Assembly: GCF_017830045.1 (NCBI RefSeq) | Contig: NZ_JAEDXU010000013.1 | Location: 1 to 64,000, forward strand | Direction of reading: 5' to 3' | Source of the DNA: Enterococcus larvae | GTDB lineage: Bacteria; Bacillota; Bacilli; Lactobacillales; Enterococcaceae | Length of the DNA: 64,000 bases | Shown: in pieces, positions 26,367-36,602 of the stretch | Layout: each line of letters begins with the position of its first letter | How positions within the stretch are numbered: position 1 is the stretch's first letter | Program-made: the position numbers and the translations under genes | The notes under the pieces: generated by a model | Databases searched by the model: none | Told to the model about the DNA's origin: nothing | The model's input: the letters and a program-made list of their open reading frames with translations, nothing else

Positions 26367-26399
26367 ATATAGTTACCTGTGAACAGGAATAAAGGCAAA

Positions 26400-26433
26400 T
26401 AAAAAACCCCTCATACCACACACTAATATGAAG
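26400..26433 (-). terminator. Terminator-like hairpin reading on the minus strand
   Basis: CCCCTCATA pairs with TATGAAGGG (one mismatch), and the A6 run to its left would be a T tract on the minus strand. No convincing minus-strand gene feeds it, so its role is unclear. Confidence 0.45.
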
Positions 26434-26967
26434 GGAAACACAATATGAAATCTAAGATTGAATACATAATATCATGAAAAAGATTTTTTCTCAATAATTT
26501 TGCTCATTTTATAAATATGTGAGAAGAATGTAAGTTTAATCTAACTGAAATGGTACATTGTTCTAATTTTCATACAAAAATAGGAGAATAATGATTTCAT
26601 CTTAGTGATATTTGTATAAATATATGCAAAAGGTATTAAAAATATAAATATGCTGTTTTTTTGACAAGTAGAAATATATATAGTTATAATTGTTAAAAAT
26701 ATAAAATATGTATATTTTTGATATAAAAATGATTGAAGTTAATGATTCGTTACACCGTATAAAGCCTATAACAACAGTATGTTTTTTCAAAAAATTAGAT
26801 AATTACTCAAAAATATGATAAATAAATTACTTAGAATTAATGTATAATTACAGTCGTGTAACTATATGTTTCTTTATGCGAAATATGCTGTTATTACTAG
26901 GGGTTAGGGAATTGTTACTTCATAATGAAGTGTTGGAAAATAACAAGAAGGAAGGTAGTTTTAACTA
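26434..26967. other. AT-rich upstream region of the coiled-coil surface gene
   Basis: This very AT-rich, gene-free stretch has a TATAAT at 26844-26849 that may be the -10 of the surface gene, without a good -35. The segment GGGAAACACAATATGAAATC (26433-26452) also occurs almost identically before the WxL gene at 56867. Here it would start only a 10-codon frame. The SD AGAAGGAAGG (26947-26956) belongs to the downstream gene. Confidence 0.5.
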
Positions 26968-29900
26968 ATGAATTATTCATGGAAGAGAGGCTCGTTCAAG
27001 TTCTTACTGTACTCTAGTACACTGATTGTCGGAACCGCGAGTCCGATTAGTTCACTGGCTGCAATTATTCAGCCAAGTGATTCTGTAGAACAACAGGGAG
27101 TGCAGAGGGATTATGCATCAGCACTGCAAGCTTATGAGGATGCAAAATCAGATTATGAGACGACCTTGAGCAACTACAATGATGCATTGGATGTATATAA
27201 CGATGCGAAAGATGAGGCAGATGTAAAATTTGCAGCAGCAGAAGTACTGAAGGATGAACTGGATACCTTAAAAGACCAGTACACCACTAAGTTGGAGACA
27301 TTCGAACCAATTGCTGCAGCATATGAAGAGGCACGGGTTGCTTATGAAGAAAACAAAGAGGAGTACGAGCTCAATGTAGCGAGCTATAATCAGGAGAAAG
27401 CTGCATATGAAGCGGAAAGAGCTGCTTATATACTTGTAAAAGATGATTACGATATTGCAAAATCCACCTATGAAACAGCTGTAACTGATTATGAAGCAGC
27501 AAAAGCTTTGGCTGAAATCGAGCGAAATAATTATGAAACTTTACGTGAGCAATACGAAGAGAAGCGCACAGCTTATGAAGATGCTGCAGCAGACTACGAA
27601 GAAATCAAAACAACGTATAACGATGCAAAAATTACCTACGCAGATAATTTGGCAAGCTATAATACAAAGAAACAGGGCTATGAAGAGTTGTTGAGCCTGT
27701 ACGATTCTAAGAAAGCTGACTATGATTTAGCCGCAGCAAATTTTAATTTAGCGACGGTTACATATAATGATTTAAAGGATGATTTGGAGATTTCCAAAGT
27801 AGCCTATGAGGCGGATAAAGTACTTTATGATCAAGCGTTGAGTAGTTACAAGGGAATCGCCGATGCCTATGATGTGTCTAAAGAAAATTATCTGGCTGAT
27901 AAAGCGGACTATGAAAGTCAATTGGCAGCTTTGAAGACATCGATCACTGAGTATGAGAATAAACTAGCAGCATATAACCAAGTTAAGGCAGACTATACAA
28001 CAACAAAGGATGCCTATGAAACAGCATTAGCTGAATATGATGCTTTGACTGTAGAAGTAACAGATATGGCAGCTGAGTATGATACTGAAAGAATCGCTTA
28101 TGAAACAGCGAAGCAAAACTATGATCTGGAAACAGCAGCGTATGAAACAGCTAAAGCAGATTACAATCAGCAAAAAGCAAGTTATGACACTCAATTGTCT
28201 ACCTATACAGCAGAACTAGACTCTTACAATACGAAGCGTGCAGAAGCTGAATCTGTGTTGAAGCAATACGATGAGGGGACAGTTGAGTACGCGGCAGCAT
28301 TGGCAGCATATAATGAGAATACGCAGCGCTATAATGAAACAAAAGAAAAATATGATGCTGTAGAACAACAATTGGCTGCATTAACAGCTCAGCACCAAGT
28401 TGTCCAAACAGAATATGAAGCAGTTCAAAGTAATTATCAGACAATACTAACCTCTTATCAATCAACAAAACAAAAGTATGATGCTTTGGTTGCAAAACAT
28501 GACCAGCTGCAAGCTGACTATCAAAAACTTGAAGCTGATTATCAAGCAATCAGTGTTGAGTATGATCAAGTGATGCTTGTTTATACTGACACAGAAACAG
28601 CATATAATGCTGTTGTTGACAAAGAAGTAGAGGTAAGAGACCAGTATGACCAGTTGACAGCAGCCCATTTGGCAATTACAGCGGAGTACGATAATGCTAA
28701 GCAGGAATTTGATGATGTACTGATCAAATTTGAAGCTGCAAATACTGTGTATGAATCTGTTACTGAACAATTTGAAACTGCTAGAGCTGAATATGATCGT
28801 TTGTTTATAATCCAACAGGGATTGCGTGAAGAATTGAGTGACCTTGAGATAGAATGTGCTCAGGTGTTAGCGGAATTTTCTGCATTAGACACGATTTTGA
28901 CTAATGTCAAAAATGAATATACGGCACTTGAAACGCAGTACAATGATGCAAAAGATCAACAAGATGCTCTTGATCAAGAATTGGCACTACTTGAAGTTGA
29001 TCGTGCTGCTGCTGAAACAGCATATATAAGTGCACAACAGGCAATTGACACAATAAAAGCAAGCTATGAACTACGAGAAGCTGAGTACGAAGCGATGGCA
29101 GCGTACTATATTAGTGTGAAGGAACACTATGATAGAGTTTATGCACAGTATTTGCTTACTACAAGTAAATTTACTACGGTTGATTTAGAGTATACGGCAC
29201 ATGAAGCAGAGTATAACGCTATTTCAGCAGAATATGGGAATGCTGCTGGATTGCTTGCTGATCTTGATGCAAAGCAGACGGAAGTATTGAGCAAGTATAC
29301 AGCTGCATTTGCAGCATGGGAAGACGCTGATACCTCCTATACAACAGCAAAAGGCTTATTGGAAGATCTTGAACTCGATCGTGCGGCCGTTATGTTGGAG
29401 TATCAAAATTTAGAAGCTGCACATGACCTTGCTGTAAGTGAATATGAAACAGCTAGAGCACCTTACGAAACTGCATATGCTGCTTATTTAGCTGCTGATG
29501 CAGCAAAGGACGTCATTAATGCTGCTATTATAGATATGAATGCCGTACTGGCTGATTTTCCAAGTGGTGCAATTACACAAGGAAACCTTGCTAATATTGA
29601 AACAGAATTAGCAAATTGGGAAGCAAAATATGATTTAGCCAAAGCAGCTTTAGATGATGCTTATACAATTTCATGGCCAGTCATTGAGGCTTATGAATCT
29701 GCAAATGAAGAATACAAAAAAGATCCGTTTAATGTAAATCCATTGGAAAATGTATATAATCCTCCTGGATTTGGAGCTAACTTAGCGAGTTATATTCAAG
29801 AAGTAGAAGAAGTAGCGCATGGGAATATGGAAACAGCTAAGGCTTATGAAAAATATTATCAGGCTTATAATGAATATCTTAGTGATTATGCTGCATATCG

Positions 29901-31281
29901 TGATGGTTGGAAAACAGGCAATGCTGGAGATCCTGATAATGAATTATTAACAATTTGGCAACCAGTTATTAATTCTGTACGTAAACAAGATAGAAACTAT
30001 GGACTTTTAGGTTATACTGATGAACAATTACAGGCGATGAATACAATAGAAGAGTTTGAGGAATTTATTGCTGCCTATGAAGCCAAGGGGAGTGAAGCGC
30101 TTGCTAATATTCTTGCATATATTGAAGATTATATAAAAGTAGTCGATGCTCAATGGTCTGAAGATCAAGATAGCTTGAAAGCTGAAGTAGATGAATTTAC
30201 AGCAGCAACAGGAATCAGTGTTATTAGCTTTTTTGACAAAGATATGCTTACTGAAAATACTGTTGAAATGTATGAACAGCTATTATCTGCATATAACAAA
30301 AATGTTAATTATCTAAAACTTACAGCTGTACGTTATCCCTATTATGCAAGTACTCAAAGTGTCTATGCTTGGATTACGGAACATAACACTAATTTTTCAG
30401 GATTTGATGGAGAGTTAGGGGGACAACCGCTTTCTGATGCAGTGATTATACCAGGGTTTACTCCAAAAACAGTCACAACAAATATAAGCACATTAGATGT
30501 CAATCCGATTTCTGAACCGGATATTCCTGAAGTTGATCCGTTACCAGCAACACCAGCTGTTTTCGATGGGGTGAATATGCCGAACCCTGTTTCTACAATC
30601 ACGCCTCACACACTTACAGTGACTGAGCCAACAGCCAAATCGACTTTAACAGTCGAAGATGTAGAAGCAATCGATGCACCTGAGTTAACGACGGCACGTG
30701 TATCTGACTACTTGGCAGATGTTGCTGCACCAGGTCAGTCACACGCTGTTGAAGAAGTAACATGGGAAAGCGAAGAAGCGGATGACGCGATTGTGGAGCC
30801 TGTTACTCCGGATGATGTAAATGATATAGAAGATGTTACTGGTGTTGATCCTGTAGAACGTCCAATTACGGTTGAGCCTGCTCCGGAAGCAGATGAACCA
30901 GTAGTTCCGAATGTTGTTGCGCCGGAATCTGTGACTCCTACAACACCTCCAGTAGAAACGGTTGTAGATATTGTAGAAGTGGCTGAGCCTGATGCGCCTG
31001 TTGCAGTAGAAATGAGCACGAAACCAACAGCGCCGACAACATTGACAAAACCTGTAGAGAGAGCTCTTCCTGGAACCGGGACGACGACACCTACTACAAC
31101 TACAGTGAATACACCAACATCGAATCAATTGCCAACTACCACTGCAGAAAGAAGAACATTGCCGAATACTGGAGCAGAAGATTCAGTTGCTGCACAAGGC
31201 TTTGGGATGCTTGCAACTGGTTTGGCAGGATCACTGATGTTCTGGAGAAGAAAAGGAAGACACGAACGTAAGTCTAAATAA
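26968..31281 (+). CDS. Giant tyrosine-heptad coiled-coil surface protein with LPXTG anchor
   Basis: This is a 1437-residue secreted, wall-anchored protein. The signal peptide (residues 1-32) ends near SLAA. From about residue 45 to beyond 850 the sequence is built of heptads with tyrosine or phenylalanine at one fixed position (YEDAKSD, YETTLSN, YNDALDV), interspersed with Leu-rich stretches, which predicts a long alpha-helical rod. A less regular domain follows (about 880-1155), then a Pro/Thr/Val/Glu-rich wall-spanning part. The C terminus has LPNTG, a hydrophobic segment and a basic tail; an earlier LPGTG lies about 40 residues upstream. It probably acts as a stalk-like adhesin or spacer. 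No binding domain is recognised. It is flanked by long noncoding regions and is monocistronic. Confidence 0.9.
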   Translation: MNYSWKRGSFKFLLYSSTLIVGTASPISSLAAIIQPSDSVEQQGVQRDYASALQAYEDAKSDYETTLSNYNDALDVYNDAKDEADVKFAAAEVLKDELDTLKDQYTTKLETFEPIAAAYEEARVAYEENKEEYELNVASYNQEKAAYEAERAAYILVKDDYDIAKSTYETAVTDYEAAKALAEIERNNYETLREQYEEKRTAYEDAAADYEEIKTTYNDAKITYADNLASYNTKKQGYEELLSLYDSKKADYDLAAANFNLATVTYNDLKDDLEISKVAYEADKVLYDQALSSYKGIADAYDVSKENYLADKADYESQLAALKTSITEYENKLAAYNQVKADYTTTKDAYETALAEYDALTVEVTDMAAEYDTERIAYETAKQNYDLETAAYETAKADYNQQKASYDTQLSTYTAELDSYNTKRAEAESVLKQYDEGTVEYAAALAAYNENTQRYNETKEKYDAVEQQLAALTAQHQVVQTEYEAVQSNYQTILTSYQSTKQKYDALVAKHDQLQADYQKLEADYQAISVEYDQVMLVYTDTETAYNAVVDKEVEVRDQYDQLTAAHLAITAEYDNAKQEFDDVLIKFEAANTVYESVTEQFETARAEYDRLFIIQQGLREELSDLEIECAQVLAEFSALDTILTNVKNEYTALETQYNDAKDQQDALDQELALLEVDRAAAETAYISAQQAIDTIKASYELREAEYEAMAAYYISVKEHYDRVYAQYLLTTSKFTTVDLEYTAHEAEYNAISAEYGNAAGLLADLDAKQTEVLSKYTAAFAAWEDADTSYTTAKGLLEDLELDRAAVMLEYQNLEAAHDLAVSEYETARAPYETAYAAYLAADAAKDVINAAIIDMNAVLADFPSGAITQGNLANIETELANWEAKYDLAKAALDDAYTISWPVIEAYESANEEYKKDPFNVNPLENVYNPPGFGANLASYIQEVEEVAHGNMETAKAYEKYYQAYNEYLSDYAAYRDGWKTGNAGDPDNELLTIWQPVINSVRKQDRNYGLLGYTDEQLQAMNTIEEFEEFIAAYEAKGSEALANILAYIEDYIKVVDAQWSEDQDSLKAEVDEFTAATGISVISFFDKDMLTENTVEMYEQLLSAYNKNVNYLKLTAVRYPYYASTQSVYAWITEHNTNFSGFDGELGGQPLSDAVIIPGFTPKTVTTNISTLDVNPISEPDIPEVDPLPATPAVFDGVNMPNPVSTITPHTLTVTEPTAKSTLTVEDVEAIDAPELTTARVSDYLADVAAPGQSHAVEEVTWESEEADDAIVEPVTPDDVNDIEDVTGVDPVERPITVEPAPEADEPVVPNVVAPESVTPTTPPVETVVDIVEVAEPDAPVAVEMSTKPTAPTTLTKPVERALPGTGTTTPTTTTVNTPTSNQLPTTTAERRTLPNTGAEDSVAAQGFGMLATGLAGSLMFWRRKGRHERKSK

Positions 31282-31437
31282 TATCAATAAATAATAACAG
31301 AGATACTAAAAATACTATGTGCTTTTTGAATATACATTGTATGCTTAAAGAGCAGTGAGTTTTATAAGAGCTCTCCGAAAATTCTATTTTTCATTATAGA
31401 ATCGAAGAGGATTCTTATAATCCAGAAGAACAAAAAA

Positions 31438-31473
31438 GGTATGGACGGCTGCGTTATCCGTCCATACCTTTTG
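31438..31473. terminator. Strong terminator downstream of the coiled-coil gene
   Basis: GGTATGGACGG (31438-31448) pairs perfectly with CCGTCCATACC (31458-31468). A-rich and T-rich flanks allow function in both directions. It lies 157 bases after the surface-protein stop. Confidence 0.85.
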
Positions 31474-31511
31474 ATTTTCCCGAAGAAAAAGTAAACTTTA
31501 TTGAGTAATTA

Positions 31512-31545
31512 CATAGAAATAAGCGACTGAAGCTAGATATTTCTA
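31512..31545. promoter_or_regulatory. Inverted repeat CATAGAAAT/ATTTCTATG
   Basis: Two perfect 9-bp arms separated by about 16 bases lie shortly before a TACAAT hexamer (31557-31562), ahead of the putative small RNA at 31563. It could be an operator; this is a weak inference. Confidence 0.35.
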
Positions 31546-31562
31546 TGAAAATTAGGTACAAT

Positions 31563-31675
31563 AAAATTGCTGGTGCTTCGGTACTGGCAAAGGGCAACTT
31601 GGATAGAGAGTGGCAGCTTTCTATACAAGGCTTCATCATTTGGTTGGCGCCAGTGATGAAGTGCCTTTTTTATTT
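31563..31675 (+). ncRNA. Putative structured small RNA, copy A
   Basis: No start codon with an SD is seen. Two strong structures are. An 8-bp stem closes a cUUCGg tetraloop (GCTGGTGCTTCGGTACTGGC, 31568-31587). A terminator stem, CTTCATCA with TGATGAAG, is followed by T6. The segment GTGGCAGCT-N5-TACAAGGC...GGTTGGCGCC...AGTGCC recurs at 31979-32042. Two similar terminator-ended sequences in a gene-free region suggest small RNAs; no known family is recognised. Confidence 0.45.
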
Positions 31676-31812
31676 TGTTTGACCATAGGCTAGATACCAA
31701 GTAACAAGATAGGGTTGATAGATGGGTCTCTCAGGGAATCTGTATAGGTTATCTGTTTGGTCACATGCTCCTGCTATTATAAAGAATACTCTTCGATATA
31801 CTAGCAGGATAG

Positions 31813-31844
31813 AAAAAAACGGTATCAGAGCTACCTGATACCGT
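31813..31844 (-). terminator. Minus-strand terminator between the two RNA copies
   Basis: A perfect 10-bp stem (31819-31828 with 31835-31844, loop AGCTAC) has A6 on its left, forming a T tract on the minus strand. It implies a minus-strand transcript from the 31850-32000 region. Confidence 0.6.
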
Positions 31845-31978
31845 CAATACTACATAACAAATATCACTTTGATTATCTGAAATCGGGAAAGGAGAAACCC
31901 TTTGAACGAACGTGCTCAGATAATGGAAAGAATCAACTACGTGATATTGTTTTGTAACTATTGGCATTTGTATCAACA

Positions 31979-32046
31979 GTGGCAGCTGCTTGTACAAGGC
32001 TCCGTTTCTTCGGTTGGCGCCGAAAAAAGAAGTGCCGTTTTTATTT
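31979..32046 (+). ncRNA. Putative structured small RNA, copy B (3' part)
   Basis: It repeats the GTGGCAGCT-N5-TACAAGGC and GGTTGGCGCC blocks of copy A in the same order and ends in GTGCCGTTTTTA. The terminator arms differ (TTCGG with CCGAA) yet still pair. The 5' end is not identified; an SD-like AAAGGAG lies at 31888-31894. A 51-codon frame starting at TTG 31902 crosses it, but the conserved parts look structural rather than coding. Confidence 0.4.
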
Positions 32047-34163
<2,117 letters not shown>

Positions 34164-34347
34164 AGGTAATCACCGTGATGATACTTTGCAGGCTAGATGA
34201 TGAAGCAATTTGATAAAAATAGGTGTTGCAATGATATTCTTGATCAATGTGCTGTCTGAAAATAGAAGCAAAAGCTTCACTTTCTCAAGGACGCATGTTA
34301 CCATTTGAAATGAAAGTAAATAAAAGTAAGTGATAGGGTGTAAGAAA

Positions 34348-35124
34348 ATGGAAGAAAATAAGTTTATGTATGCGGAGGAACGGAAAACAGAGATATTACG
34401 TCTTTTGGATGAACAGGAACGTGTTCAGGTAACAGATTTGGTTGAATTGTTTCAAGTTTCAGGTAGTACGATTCGAACAGATATGCGAGAATTGGAAAAA
34501 GAACATTTGCTGACAAGGACGCATGGAGGAGCCATCCGTAATCCACAGCGAAGCTTTGAGGATAAACCAAAGGTCAGGGCTCTTACCGATGAAAAGAGAC
34601 GAATTGCCAGAAAAGCGGTCACTTTATTGAACGATGGGGACTCTTTAGTTATTGACACCGGAACTTCCTGTCTGGCCTTTGCGGAAGCATTGATTTATAG
34701 TCCAGTAAAATCACTGAGAATACTTACCTACGATTTGCAAATTGCGTCTATGTTGAGTGAGGAAACCGATCATGAAATATGTCTGATTGGCGGAGTCGTA
34801 CGAAATGGGTTTCAATATGCCTCAGGAGAAATGGTTATTGAATCTCTTCGGACTTTTCTTGTGGATAAAGCGATCATAGGAACAACCTCTTTTTCTATAA
34901 CGAAAGGGTACTCTACACCGAATGTTGGGACAGCAGAATTGAAGAAAGTGTTGTTTTCGATTGCCGATCAAAAGCTGATGCTTTGTGAGTCTAGTAAAAT
35001 TGGTAAAGACAGCTTTAAACTATTTGCCTTGCCAAATGAGACAGATATTTTTATAACGGATACAACCATCAACAAGAGAGATCATGAGCTGTTAAAACAA
35101 CAAATGACAGTTATTACTGCTTGA
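34348..35124 (+). CDS. DeoR-family transcriptional regulator
   Basis: This 259-residue DeoR-type sugar-operon regulator has an N-terminal winged helix (about residues 7-60; VTDLVELFQVSGSTIRTDMRELE is the recognition region) followed by the family's THGGAI link. The C-terminal sugar-phosphate-sensing domain shows IDTGTSCLAFAEAL and DKAIIGTTSF. The frame opens at 34330, but ATG 34348 gives the normal start; the SD is weak. Its upstream region and the deoC promoter share AAATGAAAGTAA, suggesting that it regulates both. It most likely responds to a phosphorylated intermediate of the downstream pathway. Confidence 0.88.
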   Translation: MEENKFMYAEERKTEILRLLDEQERVQVTDLVELFQVSGSTIRTDMRELEKEHLLTRTHGGAIRNPQRSFEDKPKVRALTDEKRRIARKAVTLLNDGDSLVIDTGTSCLAFAEALIYSPVKSLRILTYDLQIASMLSEETDHEICLIGGVVRNGFQYASGEMVIESLRTFLVDKAIIGTTSFSITKGYSTPNVGTAELKKVLFSIADQKLMLCESSKIGKDSFKLFALPNETDIFITDTTINKRDHELLKQQMTVITA

Positions 35125-35164
35125 TAGGAGCATCAAGGACAGCTCAAATAAATAATAAACTGTA

Positions 35165-35290
35165 TTCAAGAGGCTGAGACAGAAGTGTTTAGCTACAAGC
35201 AATAAGCCGGAATTCACGAAAATTGTTTCACAAATTTTTGTTGAATTCCGGCTTATTGTCGTAGGAGCTACTTCTGACTCGCCGTTTATT
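35165..35290. repeat. Long palindromic element of the GAGACAGAAGT family
   Basis: Near-perfect inverted repeats of about 45 bases meet at a central ATTGTTTCACAAATTTTTGTT loop region; the inner arms contain CAATAAGCCGGAATTC and its complement. The outer end GAGGCTGAGACAGAAGTGTT is shared with the elements at 7247-7735. It separates the DeoR gene from the deoC promoter and could also act as a terminator. Confidence 0.85.
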
Positions 35291-35348
35291 CGGATTTAGG
35301 GTATGGAAAAGAGTGGCAACAGATTATTGTCCCACTCTTTTTATTCGC

Positions 35349-35374
35349 AAATGAAAGTAATTTAACTTTCATTT
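35349..35374. promoter_or_regulatory. Palindromic operator candidate before deoC
   Basis: AAATGAAAGT and ACTTTCATTT form a perfect 10-bp dyad with a 6-bp centre, just upstream of the -35. The half-site AAATGAAAGTAA recurs at 34308-34319 before the DeoR gene. It is a good candidate for the DeoR-family regulator's site. Confidence 0.6.
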
Positions 35375-35385
35375 GCTTTTATATG

Positions 35386-35426
35386 TTGACAAAATGAAAA
35401 TTAGTGATAAAATGAAAACGAATTCA
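35386..35426 (+). promoter_or_regulatory. Promoter and CcpA cre site of the deoC-PTS operon
   Basis: TTGACA (35386-35391) and TAAAAT (35408-35413) are separated by 16 bp, with an extended TG. ATGAAAACGAATTCA (35412-35426) matches the cre consensus WTGNAANCGNWNNCW at every defined position. It overlaps the end of the -10, so carbon catabolite repression is likely. Confidence 0.8.
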
Positions 35427-35444
35427 ATTCAAGGAGGAATTTCA

Positions 35445-36140
35445 ATGACATTTCAATTAACGGTAGAAGAACTTGCTGGTTTAGTCGATCACACATTATT
35501 AAAGGCAGATGCAGTACGTACGGGATTTGAGCAATTATGCAGGGAAGCGGATCAATATGGATTCAAAATGGTTGCAATCAATTCCTCACCAGTTCGTTTA
35601 TGTGCAAAAATTTTAGAGGAAAGCCCGGTACATGTTGGGGCAGCGATTGGTTTTCCATTAGGGCAGACAACGATTGAGTCAAAAGTATTTGAGGTAGAAA
35701 ATGCAATTGAGAACGGGGCAGATGAAATTGATTACGTAATCAACATTGGCGAGCTGAAGGATGGAAATTTGGCGTATATCCGCGAGGAGATGGAAAAGAT
35801 TGTTGCCGTCTGTAAAGAACATAATATATTGAGCAAAGTGATTCTTGAAAACTGTTACCTGACCGATGCTGAAAAACGTGAGGTATGTGAATTGGCTAAG
35901 GAGATTCGACCTGATTTTGTAAAGACTTCCACAGGTTTTGGTACTGGTGGTGCGACGGTGGAGGATGTGCGTTTGATGAAGTCGGTCGTAGGCAATGATG
36001 TCAAAGTAAAAGCGGCTGGTGGTATACGGGATTTTGCAACTGCCAAAGCAATGGTTGAAGCAGGAGCGGAACGTCTTGGAACGAGCTCAGGTATTTCAAT
36101 CGTTGAAGAATATAAGGCGTTGATCACGGAGGAGAGCTAA
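35445..36140 (+). CDS. deoC: Deoxyribose-phosphate aldolase (DeoC)
   Basis: DeoC cleaves 2-deoxyribose-5-phosphate to glyceraldehyde-3-phosphate and acetaldehyde. The protein has 231 residues. The Schiff-base lysine is K160 in VKTSTGFG, with K189 in VKVKAAGG and D96 in EIDYVIN as the other catalytic residues. The frame opens at 35373, but ATG 35445 follows AAGGAGG. It is the first gene of a sugar operon with a PTS and two dehydrogenases and no nucleoside phosphorylase, so its substrate may be a deoxysugar phosphate other than the nucleoside-derived one. Confidence 0.93.
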   Translation: MTFQLTVEELAGLVDHTLLKADAVRTGFEQLCREADQYGFKMVAINSSPVRLCAKILEESPVHVGAAIGFPLGQTTIESKVFEVENAIENGADEIDYVINIGELKDGNLAYIREEMEKIVAVCKEHNILSKVILENCYLTDAEKREVCELAKEIRPDFVKTSTGFGTGGATVEDVRLMKSVVGNDVKVKAAGGIRDFATAKAMVEAGAERLGTSSGISIVEEYKALITEES

Positions 36141-36587
36141 ATGGGACTGAAAGAGCTGATGACAGAAGAGACAATTGTTTTGGAACTGAACAGTAAGTCA
36201 AAAACAATGGGGATTGAAGAGCTTGCAGAAAAAATGATGCAGGCGGGCAGGATAACTGATTTGACAAGCTACTTAGCTGCGGTCATGAAGCGTGAAGCAG
36301 AAGCAACGACAGGGATTGGATTTGGAGTAGGGATTCCTCATGGTAAATCAAAAGCAGTTTCTTCCCCAACTTTAGGATTTGGTCGAAGCAAGGAAGGGAT
36401 CAGTTACGATTCTATGGACGGCAAGCCCGTTCATCTACTCTTTTTGATTGCCGTTCCTGAAAATTCTGATGATGAGCATCTGAGAATCTTGAGCCAGCTG
36501 TCACGCAAATTGATGCATCAGGATATTAGAGATCGTTTAATGAATGCTGTGGATGCAGAAGAGATTTATTCAATCATTGACGAATAA
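36141..36587 (+). CDS. PTS fructose-family EIIA component
   Basis: This 148-residue EIIA of the fructose/mannitol class accepts phosphate from HPr on H67 in GIPHGKS. It starts at the base after the deoC stop, with its SD (GGAGAG) inside deoC, so translation is coupled. The next gene encodes the matching EIIBC. The sugar cannot be named; the fructose family covers several hexoses and polyols. Confidence 0.9.
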   Translation: MGLKELMTEETIVLELNSKSKTMGIEELAEKMMQAGRITDLTSYLAAVMKREAEATTGIGFGVGIPHGKSKAVSSPTLGFGRSKEGISYDSMDGKPVHLLFLIAVPENSDDEHLRILSQLSRKLMHQDIRDRLMNAVDAEEIYSIIDE

Positions 36588-36602
36588 AAGGAGGAAGAAA
36601 AA

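Noticed and set aside
26369-26392. AGTTACCTG...CAGG segment resembling the second hairpin of the fab repeats
   Set aside because: Only about 20 bases match and the rest of the element is missing; it may be chance or a decayed remnant.
26602-26790. Minus-strand frame of 62 codons in the AT-rich region before the coiled-coil gene
   Set aside because: Composition is Ile/Tyr/Asn/Lys only, as expected from AT-rich noncoding DNA, with no SD or known family.
31545-31682. ATG-started frame of about 45 codons through RNA copy A
   Set aside because: There is no SD, the terminator lies inside it, and the second copy conserves nucleotides and pairing rather than the peptide.
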